Position numbers and translations under genes: made by a program. The notes under the pieces were generated by a model. That model made no database searches. It was not told where the DNA came from and saw only the letters and a program-made list of their open reading frames with translations. DNA of 42,398 nt from a virus: positions 1-42,398 of the IMG/VR virus record IMGVR_UViG_3300006354_000003; one strand, given 5' to 3'. Below are positions 14,073-20,823 of the stretch, piece after piece. Numbering within the stretch: position 1 is the first letter of the stretch; the number at the start of each line of letters is the position of its first letter.

Positions 14073-14327
14073 ATGCATCCCGGACGTATCGAAGGCGCAA
14101 CGCGGGTGCTCGGTGCACCGGATGGATGGGACAAGACACGCGATGGGCCATGTGGCACTCTCGCGATCTTGGACAAGGAAACGGATGGTATGCATTTAAT
14201 GGCATCCGTTTGGTTTCCCACACAAGAGGAAATTCTTGCGCTTGCAGCCGGCGCACCTGTCAGACTTTGGATTGTGGGGACGGAACATCCACCGGTTATG
14301 ATCGATACCGGGCGAGTACCCGAGTGA
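14073..14327 (+). CDS. Conserved small phage protein
   Basis: 84 residues from ATG 14073, with AAAGGTG upstream. The C-terminal half, ALAAGAPVRLWIVGTEHPPV followed by MIDTG, is a signature I know from uncharacterised phage proteins of this size. The N-terminal half holds RVLGAPDGWD. A compact beta-sheet protein is likely. Function is unknown. Confidence 0.7.
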   Translation: MHPGRIEGATRVLGAPDGWDKTRDGPCGTLAILDKETDGMHLMASVWFPTQEEILALAAGAPVRLWIVGTEHPPVMIDTGRVPE

Positions 14328-14333
14328 GGGGAC

Positions 14334-14573
14334 ATGAAAGATATGAGTGATTTATTTGTGCATCGGTTTTATTGGAACCGCGGCAACGTTGGCGACGGCA
14401 AGGGATATTCAAACAAACTATCAATCAAAGGTTTATTTCTGCCGCGACAATGGACGATCGGTTTTATTCTTGGTTGGGATGAATACAACCATTGGTTTTT
14501 CTGGTTGCAACCGTTGCCGATGATATCGATTCGATTTCATTACACGCGATCATATGGCGGACGGTACGTGTGA
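14334..14573 (+). CDS. Small conserved phage protein
   Basis: 79 residues from ATG 14334 (or 14343, which has better spacing from GAGGGG). It is rich in aromatic residues: FVHRFYWNRGNVGDGKGYSN, then WDEYNHWFFWLQPLPMISIR. No transmembrane segment is long enough to be sure of. Its stop overlaps the next GTG start. Not recognised functionally. Confidence 0.64.
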   Translation: MKDMSDLFVHRFYWNRGNVGDGKGYSNKLSIKGLFLPRQWTIGFILGWDEYNHWFFWLQPLPMISIRFHYTRSYGGRYV

Positions 14574-15076
14574 CCAAAAAAGAAAAGTTTCGAAAAAAAC
14601 TGCAGGTCGTTGAGAGTTCACGCATGGCACCGAGCGCGGGCATGCTGGCGCGAATGACCGAGGCGCCGTTAACGCGGTTGAAACGTCGTGGCGTGCTCAA
14701 TGTGTGGGAACAGACCGCAGCCGATGATATTACTGCGGGCTACCATGCCATTGCGGGACAGCGTATGGCGCATGATCCGGCCTTGGGTATTGCGTCGGCA
14801 TGTCCATGTCCCGATGGTGCCGAGCGAGCCGCAGTGGGGCGCCTCGACGCAGTGGCAAAGTATCGGGAATGGTATGCCGACCTTCGCGGTACGGAAGCGC
14901 TCGCGGCCGTTACGGCAATATTGCTCAACGAACAAGGGATCCGTGCGACCGAACGTGCGGAGGGTTGGCGCAACGGAAGCGCTACAGGTTATTTGTTGAC
15001 AGGATTGCGACATTTTGCCGCGATCCGTGGCAATACGCCTCGCGGTGTAAAATGGAGGTATGCAAAAAATGCTTAA
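14570..15076 (+). CDS. Last gene of the early operon, unknown function
   Basis: 168 residues from GTG 14570 (GTGA overlap with the previous stop). A basic N terminus (VTKKEKFRKKLQ) is followed by MTEAPLTRLKRRGVLNVWEQ, probably helical and DNA-contacting, and then a C-terminal ATERAEGWRNGSATGYLLTG motif. The arrangement resembles phage and alphaproteobacterial regulatory proteins with a C-terminal GW-x-NG helix. A role in late-gene control would fit its place at the operon end but is inference. It overlaps the start of the disrupted gene by 8 nt. Confidence 0.68.
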   Translation: MTKKEKFRKKLQVVESSRMAPSAGMLARMTEAPLTRLKRRGVLNVWEQTAADDITAGYHAIAGQRMAHDPALGIASACPCPDGAERAAVGRLDAVAKYREWYADLRGTEALAAVTAILLNEQGIRATERAEGWRNGSATGYLLTGLRHFAAIRGNTPRGVKWRYAKNA

Positions 15077-15140
15077 GGTCATAGGTTATTTTTGTATTGC
15101 GTGGGCATTTTTTAATTTTTCCACGGCTCTTATTCATGGG

Positions 15141-15148
15141 GATGATGA
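15141..15148. repeat. Target-site duplication, left copy
   Basis: GATGATGA directly before the left end of the element; the same 8 nt follow the right end at 17026-17033. Eight bases is the usual duplication length for IS1595-family elements. Confidence 0.92.
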
Positions 15149-15171
15149 GGCGATTATCCGGCACTTGACTT
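15149..15171 (+). repeat. Left terminal inverted repeat of the insertion sequence
   Basis: 23 bp, identical to the inverted right end. It includes CACTTGACTT, an inward-facing -35-like sequence. Confidence 0.92.
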
Positions 15172-15218
15172 ATGTAGGACGTACCGTCTACGGTCGCGTC
15201 CGACAGGGTGGCGCTCTC

Positions 15219-16043
15219 CTAATCTGCCTTATCGCGTGGTCGATGATTGGGGATAAATTTGCCTTGGCTAGGGCTGAACTCCCAATCGAAGAAAAGCGCC
15301 CACCTCTGTCCCCATATGTCGAAATAAAATATCTTTCCTGTGAAATAGAGTTGGCTTTGTCCGCTTTTAATGTGAGCGGCTTCCTCTCGGCTAAAGTCTG
15401 CTATCTCGGTTTGCAGTCTTTCTGTTGGTTCGCCACTGCCGAGGATTGTCTTTCTGACCGTTTTCCTATGATCGTTATCAAAAGCTCTACCATTTATAGA
15501 ATCTGGATGGATCAAATTTGCATGGACGGATTGAATGAGTGCCGGAGTTCGACCGAAGTTCTTAACTTGAAATTCGATAATCAGTCGATTGGTTTTAACC
15601 TGAGATTGTTCAAAAGCGGACAAGCTATCCGCGACATGGTCGATAATTATATCAGGAAACAAGTAGGCACCTTCGATTATTGGCAGAGCGTTGGCGGATT
15701 TTTCAGCGGCGACAGCAGCCTCTTTGGCTGCATCGGCGGTTTTATTTGCGACAGCAATTTGTTTTTCGCCCGCGAGATACAGTCCAATGGTGGCAATCCA
15801 CAAGCCACCCGTAGTCAAGGCGAGAATAAAGGTGAAGAGAGAAACGGGGTCACTCGTCGTTTTCTCCCAAAAGGTTTTGCACTCTTCTGCCTTGGTGGCG
15901 CTTTTCTTGGCGGCGTCGTAACATTCTTGTTTTTGTCGCTCGGTAGGCGCGTCTGATGCTTGCCAGCCAAGAATTCCAGCCCAAAATCCAGATGCGAATA
16001 GCATACCAAGAACTATTTCAGGAACCCGAAATTTGTTTAACAT
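15219..16043 (-). CDS. Passenger membrane protein of the insertion sequence
   Basis: 274 residues from ATG 16043, which lies inside the last codons of the transposase (7-nt overlap), so it is translated by coupling. Hydrophobic segments lie at about residues 9-28 (IVLGMLFASGFWAGILGW) and about 68-90 (LFTFILALTTGGLWIATIGL), the second followed by a helical heptad stretch (VANKTADAAKEAAVAAEKSA). The C-terminal beta-rich part (EFQVKNFGRTPALIQSVHAN) should lie in one compartment. Proteins with this plan are common and uncharacterised in alphaproteobacteria. It has no transposition motif and is probably cargo. Confidence 0.82.
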   Translation of the reverse strand: MLNKFRVPEIVLGMLFASGFWAGILGWQASDAPTERQKQECYDAAKKSATKAEECKTFWEKTTSDPVSLFTFILALTTGGLWIATIGLYLAGEKQIAVANKTADAAKEAAVAAEKSANALPIIEGAYLFPDIIIDHVADSLSAFEQSQVKTNRLIIEFQVKNFGRTPALIQSVHANLIHPDSINGRAFDNDHRKTVRKTILGSGEPTERLQTEIADFSREEAAHIKSGQSQLYFTGKIFYFDIWGQRWALFFDWEFSPSQGKFIPNHRPRDKAD

Positions 16044-16957
16044 CCCTCAATCGCCGTTCCAAAAATGTCATAATTCATGCGATTGTTGTAGCGGAACTGA
16101 AATTCCGCGACATAGAGCGGCAAATACTTTTTGCTGACCTTGTGGAAAGTTCCGACGCAACCGCGCTTAATGAGGGACCAAAAGCCCTCAATCGTTTGGG
16201 TATGGATTGCACCGACAACGCCCTGCATGACGTGCTTGCCTTCGCTGTGATTGATGGAGGCGTGCGGGAAGCGGTAGCGCAGTCGGTTATAGCCTCTGAA
16301 ATCGTCGGTGCAAAGCAGGCTGACTTTAGTGGATACAGCCTCATTAACGAACTGCTCCAGAACGGCTCGGCTCACACCATCGACAACGCGGGCGATGACG
16401 TTGCCCTTGCGCTTCACCGCACCGACGACGGGCGTTTTGTCCTTTGCGGCACCGCGTCCGCTGGCGTGGTTTTTCTTATCCCAATGACGGTTCTTGTCCT
16501 TACCGCCGACGTAGGTTTCATCGACCTCGACAATGCCGCCGAGCTTATCCAAGTCCTCAATCAAAGCAGTGCGGATTTTGTGACACATGGACCATGCGGT
16601 TTCGTAGGAACCGAAGCCCATGACGCGCTTTACCTGGAGAGCGGAAATGCCTTTCTTGCTGGTCAGCATCATGTGGACGACGCGGAACCACTCCCGCAAG
16701 TCTTTATTTGTGTTCTCAAAAATAGTCCCGGCAATATGGGAAAATCGGTAGCTGGTTTCTGGAGCGCACTGGTAGCATTGCCACGACCACGGGCGATTGG
16801 GCAACTTGTGGGGGTTCTCCGCGCCGCAACGCGGGCAACGGACACCGTCCGGCCATCGACGGGCAACCAAATAGGCGCAACAAGCTTCTTCATCCGGGAA
16901 CATGGCTTCGAATTGGGGGATGGTGAGTTGGTGGACGGCTTTCGGTCGCTTAGCCAT
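16037..16957 (-). CDS. IS1595-family (ISXO2-like) transposase
   Basis: 306 residues from ATG 16957, with AAGGGAG as ribosome site. An N-terminal zinc ribbon, CPRCGAENPHK then CYQC (about residues 41-70), precedes the family's VMGFGSYETAWSMCHKIR helix near 130. Catalytic acidic residues follow as IVEVDETYVGGK (about 160), LLCTDDFRGYNR (about 232) and HTQTIEGFWSLIKRG (about 275), the DD(E/N)K arrangement of this family. The length is typical of full-size members and no frameshift is seen, so the enzyme is probably active. Its promoter lies in the right end of the element. Confidence 0.93.
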   Translation of the reverse strand: MAKRPKAVHQLTIPQFEAMFPDEEACCAYLVARRWPDGVRCPRCGAENPHKLPNRPWSWQCYQCAPETSYRFSHIAGTIFENTNKDLREWFRVVHMMLTSKKGISALQVKRVMGFGSYETAWSMCHKIRTALIEDLDKLGGIVEVDETYVGGKDKNRHWDKKNHASGRGAAKDKTPVVGAVKRKGNVIARVVDGVSRAVLEQFVNEAVSTKVSLLCTDDFRGYNRLRYRFPHASINHSEGKHVMQGVVGAIHTQTIEGFWSLIKRGCVGTFHKVSKKYLPLYVAEFQFRYNNRMNYDIFGTAIEGC

Positions 16958-16980
16958 GGCAATCTCCCTTGCGCAGAAGG

Positions 16981-17009
16981 ATATTGCCAGTGACCAATTA
17001 TAAAGTCAA
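16981..17009 (-). promoter_or_regulatory. Transposase promoter in the right end of the insertion sequence
   Basis: On the minus strand TTGACT (17009-17004), inside the terminal repeat, is followed after 17 nt by CAATAT (16986-16981), 23 nt before ATG 16957. Confidence 0.58.
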
Positions 17010-17025
17010 GTGCCGGATAATCGCC
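17003..17025 (-). repeat. Right terminal inverted repeat of the insertion sequence
   Basis: 23 bp, perfect inverse of 15149-15171; it is followed by the second GATGATGA copy (17026-17033). Confidence 0.92.
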
Positions 17026-17100
17026 GATGATGAAATATATAGGCAACTTATGAGTATAAGCGCTTTTTGGGCAATTGCAGGGGCTTTATTGTTGAAATAG

Positions 17101-17135
17101 TTATTCGTAGACAGTCTACGAATAATATGTATGGA
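17101..17135 (+). promoter_or_regulatory. 25-bp palindromic operator with overlapping promoter-like boxes
   Basis: TTATTCGTAGAC (17101-17112) and GTCTACGAATAA (17114-17125) are perfect inverted arms around one A. They use the same GTAGACAGT/GTCTAC words as the operators at 13291 and 17294, but with the half-sites fused. TAGACA (17108-17113), 16-nt spacer and TATGGA (17130-17135) fit the family spacing. The -10 would overlap the GGAGG of the next gene, so this may be an operator only, or a terminator-like stem for the gene before. Confidence 0.6.
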
Positions 17136-17146
17136 GGTATGTAAAA

Positions 17147-17293
17147 ATGTTTAGTGTTATAGGTTGGTCTTGTATCCTGTGGGCAGTTTTTAATTTTTCC
17201 GTGGCTATTATTTACGTGAAAGGTGAAAAATATACGCAAGTCATGAGCATGGCTGCGTTTTGGATGATCGCAGGGGCTTTATTTTTGAAATAA
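17147..17293 (+). CDS. 48-residue two-span membrane protein (intact paralogue)
   Basis: ATG 17147, 9 nt after GGAGG, encodes MFSVIGWSCILWAVFNFSVA, a short polar turn (YVKGEKYTQ) and a second hydrophobic segment (MAAFWMIAGALFLK). It is a tandem duplicate of the gene broken by the insertion sequence; both share the GGAGGTATG-x-AAAAA start region and length. The retained copy may compensate for the loss. A hairpin membrane protein this small could be a holin-like or signalling peptide, but nothing specific supports that. Confidence 0.8.
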   Translation: MFSVIGWSCILWAVFNFSVAIIYVKGEKYTQVMSMAAFWMIAGALFLK

Positions 17294-17348
17294 ATTATTT
17301 GTAGACAGTGAAAATAATTGTTGACTGTCTACAAATAATGTATATGGT
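17294..17348 (+). promoter_or_regulatory. Promoter within a 16-bp inverted repeat (operator-promoter)
   Basis: ATTATTTGTAGACAGT (17294-17309) is perfectly inverted at 17324-17339 across 14 nt. TTGACT (17321-17326), 16-nt spacer and TATGGT (17343-17348) overlap the right arm. The centre (GAAAATAATTGTTG) and leader (GTGTATATCGAAACGAAGGG) are nearly identical to those at 13291-13341. Confidence 0.8.
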
Positions 17349-17376
17349 GTGTATATCGAAACGAAGGGAACACATC

Positions 17377-17592
17377 ATGACAACAATGATTATTAAAAGT
17401 CGTGCGCGCAGACCTCTTATAACAGGGAAAGCAGCAGCCGGTTGGCGTCGATACGGTGTAGGTGGTATGCCCGAATCGCATGCTGCATGTGTTTCACTGC
17501 ATGTCGGGGAATATCAGATTTATATTACTGAATTGGAATGGCGAGAAATTGTTGAAACGGTCAGTAAAATGATAGCTGAAAATCCGGCTTGA
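17377..17592 (+). CDS. Small hypothetical protein
   Basis: 71 residues from ATG 17377, with GAAGGGAACAC as ribosome site; an upstream in-frame ATG overlaps the promoter. A basic start (KSRARRPLITGKAAAGWRRY) precedes a small beta-alpha unit, VSLHVGEYQIYITELEWREI. It is the only gene of a unit controlled by the 16-bp operator, before the promoter at 17636. Not recognised. Confidence 0.66.
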   Translation: MTTMIIKSRARRPLITGKAAAGWRRYGVGGMPESHAACVSLHVGEYQIYITELEWREIVETVSKMIAENPA

Positions 17593-17635
17593 TTGACCGA
17601 GTGGTACGCAGGATCGGATGTGCTTTGACGACCTG

Positions 17636-17663
17636 TTGACAGTACGCGAATAACCTGTACTGT
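17636..17663 (+). promoter_or_regulatory. Promoter giving a leaderless ParA-like transcript
   Basis: TTGACA 17636-17641, spacer GTACGCGAATAACCTG (16 nt) and TACTGT 17658-17663. GCACGGC then leads to ATG 17671. Confidence 0.78.
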
Positions 17664-17670
17664 GCACGGC

Positions 17671-18366
17671 ATGGCCGAGAAACCTGTGATATTTTTGGTA
17701 GGGGCGGACAAGGGCGGCGTTGGGAAAACGACGGTCTGTCGGGCACTTATCGACTACTTGACGGTTCGCGGTGCACAGGCGCGCATTTTCGATACTGAAT
17801 TCCCCAAAGGTGATCTTAAGGAATTCTATCCTAATGCGGAGGTTATTGATTTTCAATCGGTGCGCGGTCAAATGCGCGTATTCGATGAAATATCGCCAAG
17901 CTTTCCAACGGTTGTCGACATTCGGGCCGGTGTTCTGTCCCCGATTTTGAAAACCTTGGGTGATTCGCATTTCTTGGACGACGTGAAGTCGGGTCAAGTG
18001 GTTCTATGTGTGTTGCATGTGCTTGGGCCGTCGATATCCAGTCTCAATGAAGTGGTGGACGCAACGCGATTGCTGGGCGGTGGAGCAAGTCACCGTATCG
18101 TACAGAATCACGTCAACGACACTGAATACGATCTCGCAAAGGATCCGCGATACGCTGATTCGTTGCGAGCGCTGGCACCTGTAACGATCGATGTGCCGAA
18201 ACTAACCGAATTGGCATGCGAGCGGTTACAGCAACACGCTATCACTTTCACGGAATTCATTCGGGACGATAACGGGCATTCGCGCATGTTGCGTGGATAC
18301 GTGCGTCATTGGCTCGAAAGTGTCACGGCGGAATTCGATCGCGTCGGGATTGGTCGCATGTTGTAG
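17671..18366 (+). CDS. ParA/MinD-type deviant Walker ATPase
   Basis: 231 residues from ATG 17671; an in-frame GTG at 17662 lies inside the -10 box. VGADKGGVGKTTVCRALIDY near residue 10 is the deviant Walker A (KGGVGKT) of the ParA superfamily, and ARIFDTEFPKGD near 36 the A' region. The usual switch II DxxP is not clear, with TVVDIRAG near 88 in its place. ParA proteins move plasmids or large complexes on the nucleoid; no ParB homologue or parS repeat is evident. The next gene follows by 9 nt and may encode its partner. A role in prophage-plasmid maintenance, or in positioning phage complexes, is inference. Confidence 0.8.
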   Translation: MAEKPVIFLVGADKGGVGKTTVCRALIDYLTVRGAQARIFDTEFPKGDLKEFYPNAEVIDFQSVRGQMRVFDEISPSFPTVVDIRAGVLSPILKTLGDSHFLDDVKSGQVVLCVLHVLGPSISSLNEVVDATRLLGGGASHRIVQNHVNDTEYDLAKDPRYADSLRALAPVTIDVPKLTELACERLQQHAITFTEFIRDDNGHSRMLRGYVRHWLESVTAEFDRVGIGRML

Positions 18367-18375
18367 GGGAATACA

Positions 18376-18903
18376 ATGCAATTTGGCGTTTTGGTAACTG
18401 ACAACGGTAAGCATTCTGGCGAGAAGCTTGCGATTGCGTGCGCTACTGACATTGTGCAGATCGGCGCCGATGCGACCGGCCAGCAAGCGATTGACGGGCG
18501 CAAACTCGAAAATCGTATCATCGAAATCATGGAAGCTAAGTTTGCTGAACTTGCTGCTTTCGAGCACGCAGGTATTGCGACGCGTGGGACCGAACACCTT
18601 ACCGAATCGATGGAGGCGCATCCGGAAATTCTTAATAGCGCCGTGTCGGAAATCGGGGACGCAATTGTCCGGTCACCTTTCGCGTCGTGGTTTACTTCCG
18701 ATCGTGTCGACTCTTATGTGCGCGCCTCCGTCGCAAAGTGGTTGACGGCTGGGCAGCATATGCACCGCGATTGGTTCGCCGTACACGGTATGGTCGGCAA
18801 TGGTACAGCGCTTATAAGCGCAGCGAACCACAACCCGGAATGCAAACACGTCAAGGATTGGATTGCCCGCGGTGCCGGGCTCAACATCGGCGTAGCCGTA
18901 TAA
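18376..18903 (+). CDS. Hypothetical protein paired with the ParA-like ATPase
   Basis: 175 residues from ATG 18376, with AGGGGAATAC as ribosome site. The N terminus (VLVTDNGKHSGEKLAIACAT) and centre (RKLENRIIEIMEAKFAELAA) look helical. Residues near 120-150 carry several histidines (HMHRDWFAVHGMVGN, then NHNPECKH). It is cotranscribed with the ATPase and precedes the fibre cassette. It has no ParB-like HTH. It could be the ATPase partner or a virion protein; I do not recognise it. Confidence 0.65.
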   Translation: MQFGVLVTDNGKHSGEKLAIACATDIVQIGADATGQQAIDGRKLENRIIEIMEAKFAELAAFEHAGIATRGTEHLTESMEAHPEILNSAVSEIGDAIVRSPFASWFTSDRVDSYVRASVAKWLTAGQHMHRDWFAVHGMVGNGTALISAANHNPECKHVKDWIARGAGLNIGVAV

Positions 18904-18912
18904 GGGGGCATC

Positions 18913-19617
18913 GTGGCAACAACCGCAATTTGTACCACTCTTAAATCGGAAATTCTGCAAGCCGGACACAATTTTTCAACAACCGTTGTAATCACGGCGA
19001 CGTCGGGTAACGCCACGTTTACGTTGACAGCGCTTGCGAGTACGGCCGGTATCGCGGTCGGAATGGCCGTTACTGGCACGAATATTACGGCCGGTTCCGT
19101 GGTCGCGAGCGTTGATTCGGCTACGCAGGTTACGCTTTCAAAAGCGAGCGGTGCCGCGCCGGGCGCAAATTCGACGACGTTTACTGCGGACGCCTTTAAG
19201 ATTGCGCTTGTCAAGTCGGCACCTACGCGGACTTTTGATGGTACGCAAACGAACATCGGTACGCCGGGCAGCGGTGCCCCTACGGCTACGAATCTCGGCA
19301 CGGACGAGGTTGCCGCGAGCGGCACCTATGCGAGCGGCGGTAGCGCGCTTACAAACGTCGGGCCGGTGTCGACCAATCCGACCACAAGCGCCGCGGTATC
19401 GTTCTCGGGGACGATCCAGTGGACCGGCGCAACGCTCTCAGTCACGGCCGCGATTATCTACAACAATTCAACGCGAATCGGTGCCGCGGCCGTGCCCCTT
19501 AATGGGCGTACTGTCTCCGTGCACGATTTCGGCGGCACGCAGTCGGTTACGGCCGGCACGCTCACGCTCACGGTTCCGACTCAGGATGGCACGACGGGCC
19601 TAATCAGGATTACCTAA
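18913..19617 (+). CDS. Phage fibre/decoration structural protein
   Basis: 234 residues from GTG 18913 after AAGGGGG. It is rich in Ala, Gly, Thr and Ser with alternating beta-strand pattern. Residues about 21-65 (VVITATSGNATFTLTALAST then AGIAVGMAVTGTNI) form an Ig-like module found inserted in many virion proteins. The rest (TNVGPVSTNPTTSAAVSFSG) resembles tail-fibre or baseplate decoration proteins. It is the first gene of the fibre cassette. Exact placement in the particle is not determinable. Confidence 0.68.
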   Translation: MATTAICTTLKSEILQAGHNFSTTVVITATSGNATFTLTALASTAGIAVGMAVTGTNITAGSVVASVDSATQVTLSKASGAAPGANSTTFTADAFKIALVKSAPTRTFDGTQTNIGTPGSGAPTATNLGTDEVAASGTYASGGSALTNVGPVSTNPTTSAAVSFSGTIQWTGATLSVTAAIIYNNSTRIGAAAVPLNGRTVSVHDFGGTQSVTAGTLTLTVPTQDGTTGLIRIT

Positions 19618-19620
19618 GTC

Positions 19621-19905
19621 ATGGGCGCGAAAGTCATTGTTACAGATATTGGCAATAGCCGAACGGATTTCGCAAACTCGCAGTTTGTAATACAGGTGGC
19701 GTATTTTTTGACGGATGGGGCAACGTTCGATCAAGGTATTGTCCAAGGTCCGTCGAATGGAACACAAATTAATGTTTCATTCGGTTTGACTCACAAAAAG
19801 GCGGATGCTTTGATTCGTCAAGGTATCGCAAACTATGTGTTTTCAGTGTATGGTCTTAATATAGACCCTGACGAAGATATCTACATTCCGTTCGCGATTC
19901 GATAG
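19621..19905 (+). CDS. Small protein in fibre cassette
   Basis: 94 residues from ATG 19621, 3 nt after the previous stop codon. It contains VIVTDIGNSRTDFANSQFVI, a DGATFDQG turn and a C-terminal YGLNIDPDEDIYIPFAIR. A beta-rich fold is likely. It may be a fibre accessory or assembly factor, judged from its neighbours only. Confidence 0.6.
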   Translation: MGAKVIVTDIGNSRTDFANSQFVIQVAYFLTDGATFDQGIVQGPSNGTQINVSFGLTHKKADALIRQGIANYVFSVYGLNIDPDEDIYIPFAIR

Positions 19906-19914
19906 GGGTATATT

Positions 19915-20466
19915 ATGGCTGATGGACTTTATTATGTCGACTTGCGTGAGCCGCATAATATAACTGATGGTTCATCGATTACGTTGGCTGCAACAATGAA
20001 GGCGTTATATACTGTTGCGCTTTTTCCTGTTTTGGGTACAAATTATTTTTCGCGACCCGGAAAGAAATTGCGAATAAGGGCTTTTGGTAGGATGACGACC
20101 GGGATAACACCGGGTAATTTTTCGTGGAGTCTATTTTGGGGATCAACAATCGCGGATGCTACCGGTACATTACTAGGAACATCAAGCGCACAAGCGTTAA
20201 CAGCAAGTAAAACGAATCTAACTTGGGAAATTGATTGTCGTATTGTAAGTCGCGTTCAGGGAGCGTCCGGAAGTCTTTTAGCAACAGGTAAAGCCATCTT
20301 AAATGGTGGTTTAATGACTAGCGCCTGTCTATTACCAGATTCGGCTCCTGCTGTAGTAACTTCGGATCTAACTATTGCCGGTGTTCTTTCGATTCAGGCG
20401 GCACGATCAGGCTCAACAGCCGAAACCATGCAAGTGCATGAATTGGAAGTGGAGGCCATGAATTAA
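19915..20466 (+). CDS. Putative tail fibre/decoration protein
   Basis: 183 residues from ATG 19915 after GGGGTAT. The opening YYVDLREPHNITDGSSITLA and FSRPGKKLRIRAFGRMTTGI follow a jelly-roll-like pattern that I know from uncharacterised phage virion proteins located with fibres. It ends with a helical VHELEVEAMN. There is no catalytic motif. It is adjacent to similar-sized beta proteins, which suggests a multi-subunit appendage. Confidence 0.66.
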   Translation: MADGLYYVDLREPHNITDGSSITLAATMKALYTVALFPVLGTNYFSRPGKKLRIRAFGRMTTGITPGNFSWSLFWGSTIADATGTLLGTSSAQALTASKTNLTWEIDCRIVSRVQGASGSLLATGKAILNGGLMTSACLLPDSAPAVVTSDLTIAGVLSIQAARSGSTAETMQVHELEVEAMN

Positions 20467-20823
20467 ATGGCCGCGCGATTCAAAGTCATTATTCTGGATC
20501 AAGACCCGGTTGATTCGAATAACTATCGTTTCGTCATGTGGGCGGACGTGCCTGCAGCGCGGCAATCGTTCTATGCTAACGCTACCGCGAAATCGGCTTG
20601 GATTGGCGCGCTTGCGGTCGATATCACAGCGCTTCAAAACGGATCCGTTGTCGAAACCGTAGTAACTCAGCGGGTTCCTTCGACTTCGACACTTGCGCAG
20701 ATTGAGGCGTTTTTGCAGACGCAATGGAACGCTTACCAAACACAAATCACGAATTTCAATCCATGGATTCATTACGGGTCGACCTGGGATGGAACCACAT
20801 GGACGGTAGCGACCAATGGCTAA
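20467..20823 (+). CDS. Putative virion-associated protein
   Basis: 118 residues from ATG 20467, immediately after the preceding stop codon. DSNNYRFVMWADVPAARQSF, then STSTLAQIEAFLQTQWNAYQ and WIHYGSTWDGTTW suggest a small beta domain with one helix. Proteins of this pattern occur next to fibre genes in other phages. It overlaps the next gene by 8 nt. Function is unknown. Confidence 0.64.
   Translation: MAARFKVIILDQDPVDSNNYRFVMWADVPAARQSFYANATAKSAWIGALAVDITALQNGSVVETVVTQRVPSTSTLAQIEAFLQTQWNAYQTQITNFNPWIHYGSTWDGTTWTVATNG

Larger units (their letters stand above)
15149..17025. mobile_element. Complete IS1595-family insertion sequence with passenger gene
   Basis: The element is 1877 bp. Its ends are perfect 23-bp inverted repeats starting GGCGATTATCCGGCACTTGA (15149-15171 and, inverted, 17003-17025), bordered by GATGATGA on both sides. 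It carries a minus-strand ISXO2-like transposase and, overlapping its stop, an unrelated membrane-protein gene. Because both ends, the target duplication and the interrupted gene are intact, the insertion is recent and probably still mobile. Insertion sequences are rare in free phage genomes, so the phage probably acquired it while resident in a host. Confidence 0.93.
15069..17100 (+). pseudogene. 48-codon membrane-protein gene split by the insertion sequence
   Basis: The 5' part (15069-15148, ATG after GGAGG) encodes MLKVIGYFCIAWAFFNFSTA followed by LIHGDD. The 3' part (17034-17100, after the second target copy) encodes ...LMSISAFWAIAGALLLK and stops at TAG. Removing the element and one copy of GATGATGA restores an unbroken 48-codon frame. 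Its product matches the intact downstream paralogue at 17147-17293 residue for residue over most of its length. The product had two hydrophobic segments. In the present sequence the 5' part reads on into the element as a meaningless fusion frame. Confidence 0.9.

Noticed and set aside
15060-15956. 298-codon plus-strand frame beginning with the small membrane gene
   Set aside because: It runs from the interrupted gene into the insertion sequence antisense to the passenger gene; after codon 30 it is a chance fusion.
15956-16993. 345-codon plus-strand frame across the insertion sequence
   Set aside because: It is the antisense shadow of the transposase, which has clear zinc-ribbon and catalytic motifs on the other strand.
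17671-18903. ParAB partition operon
   Set aside because: The second gene has no HTH or ParB box and no parS-like repeats are evident, so only a ParA-like ATPase is called.
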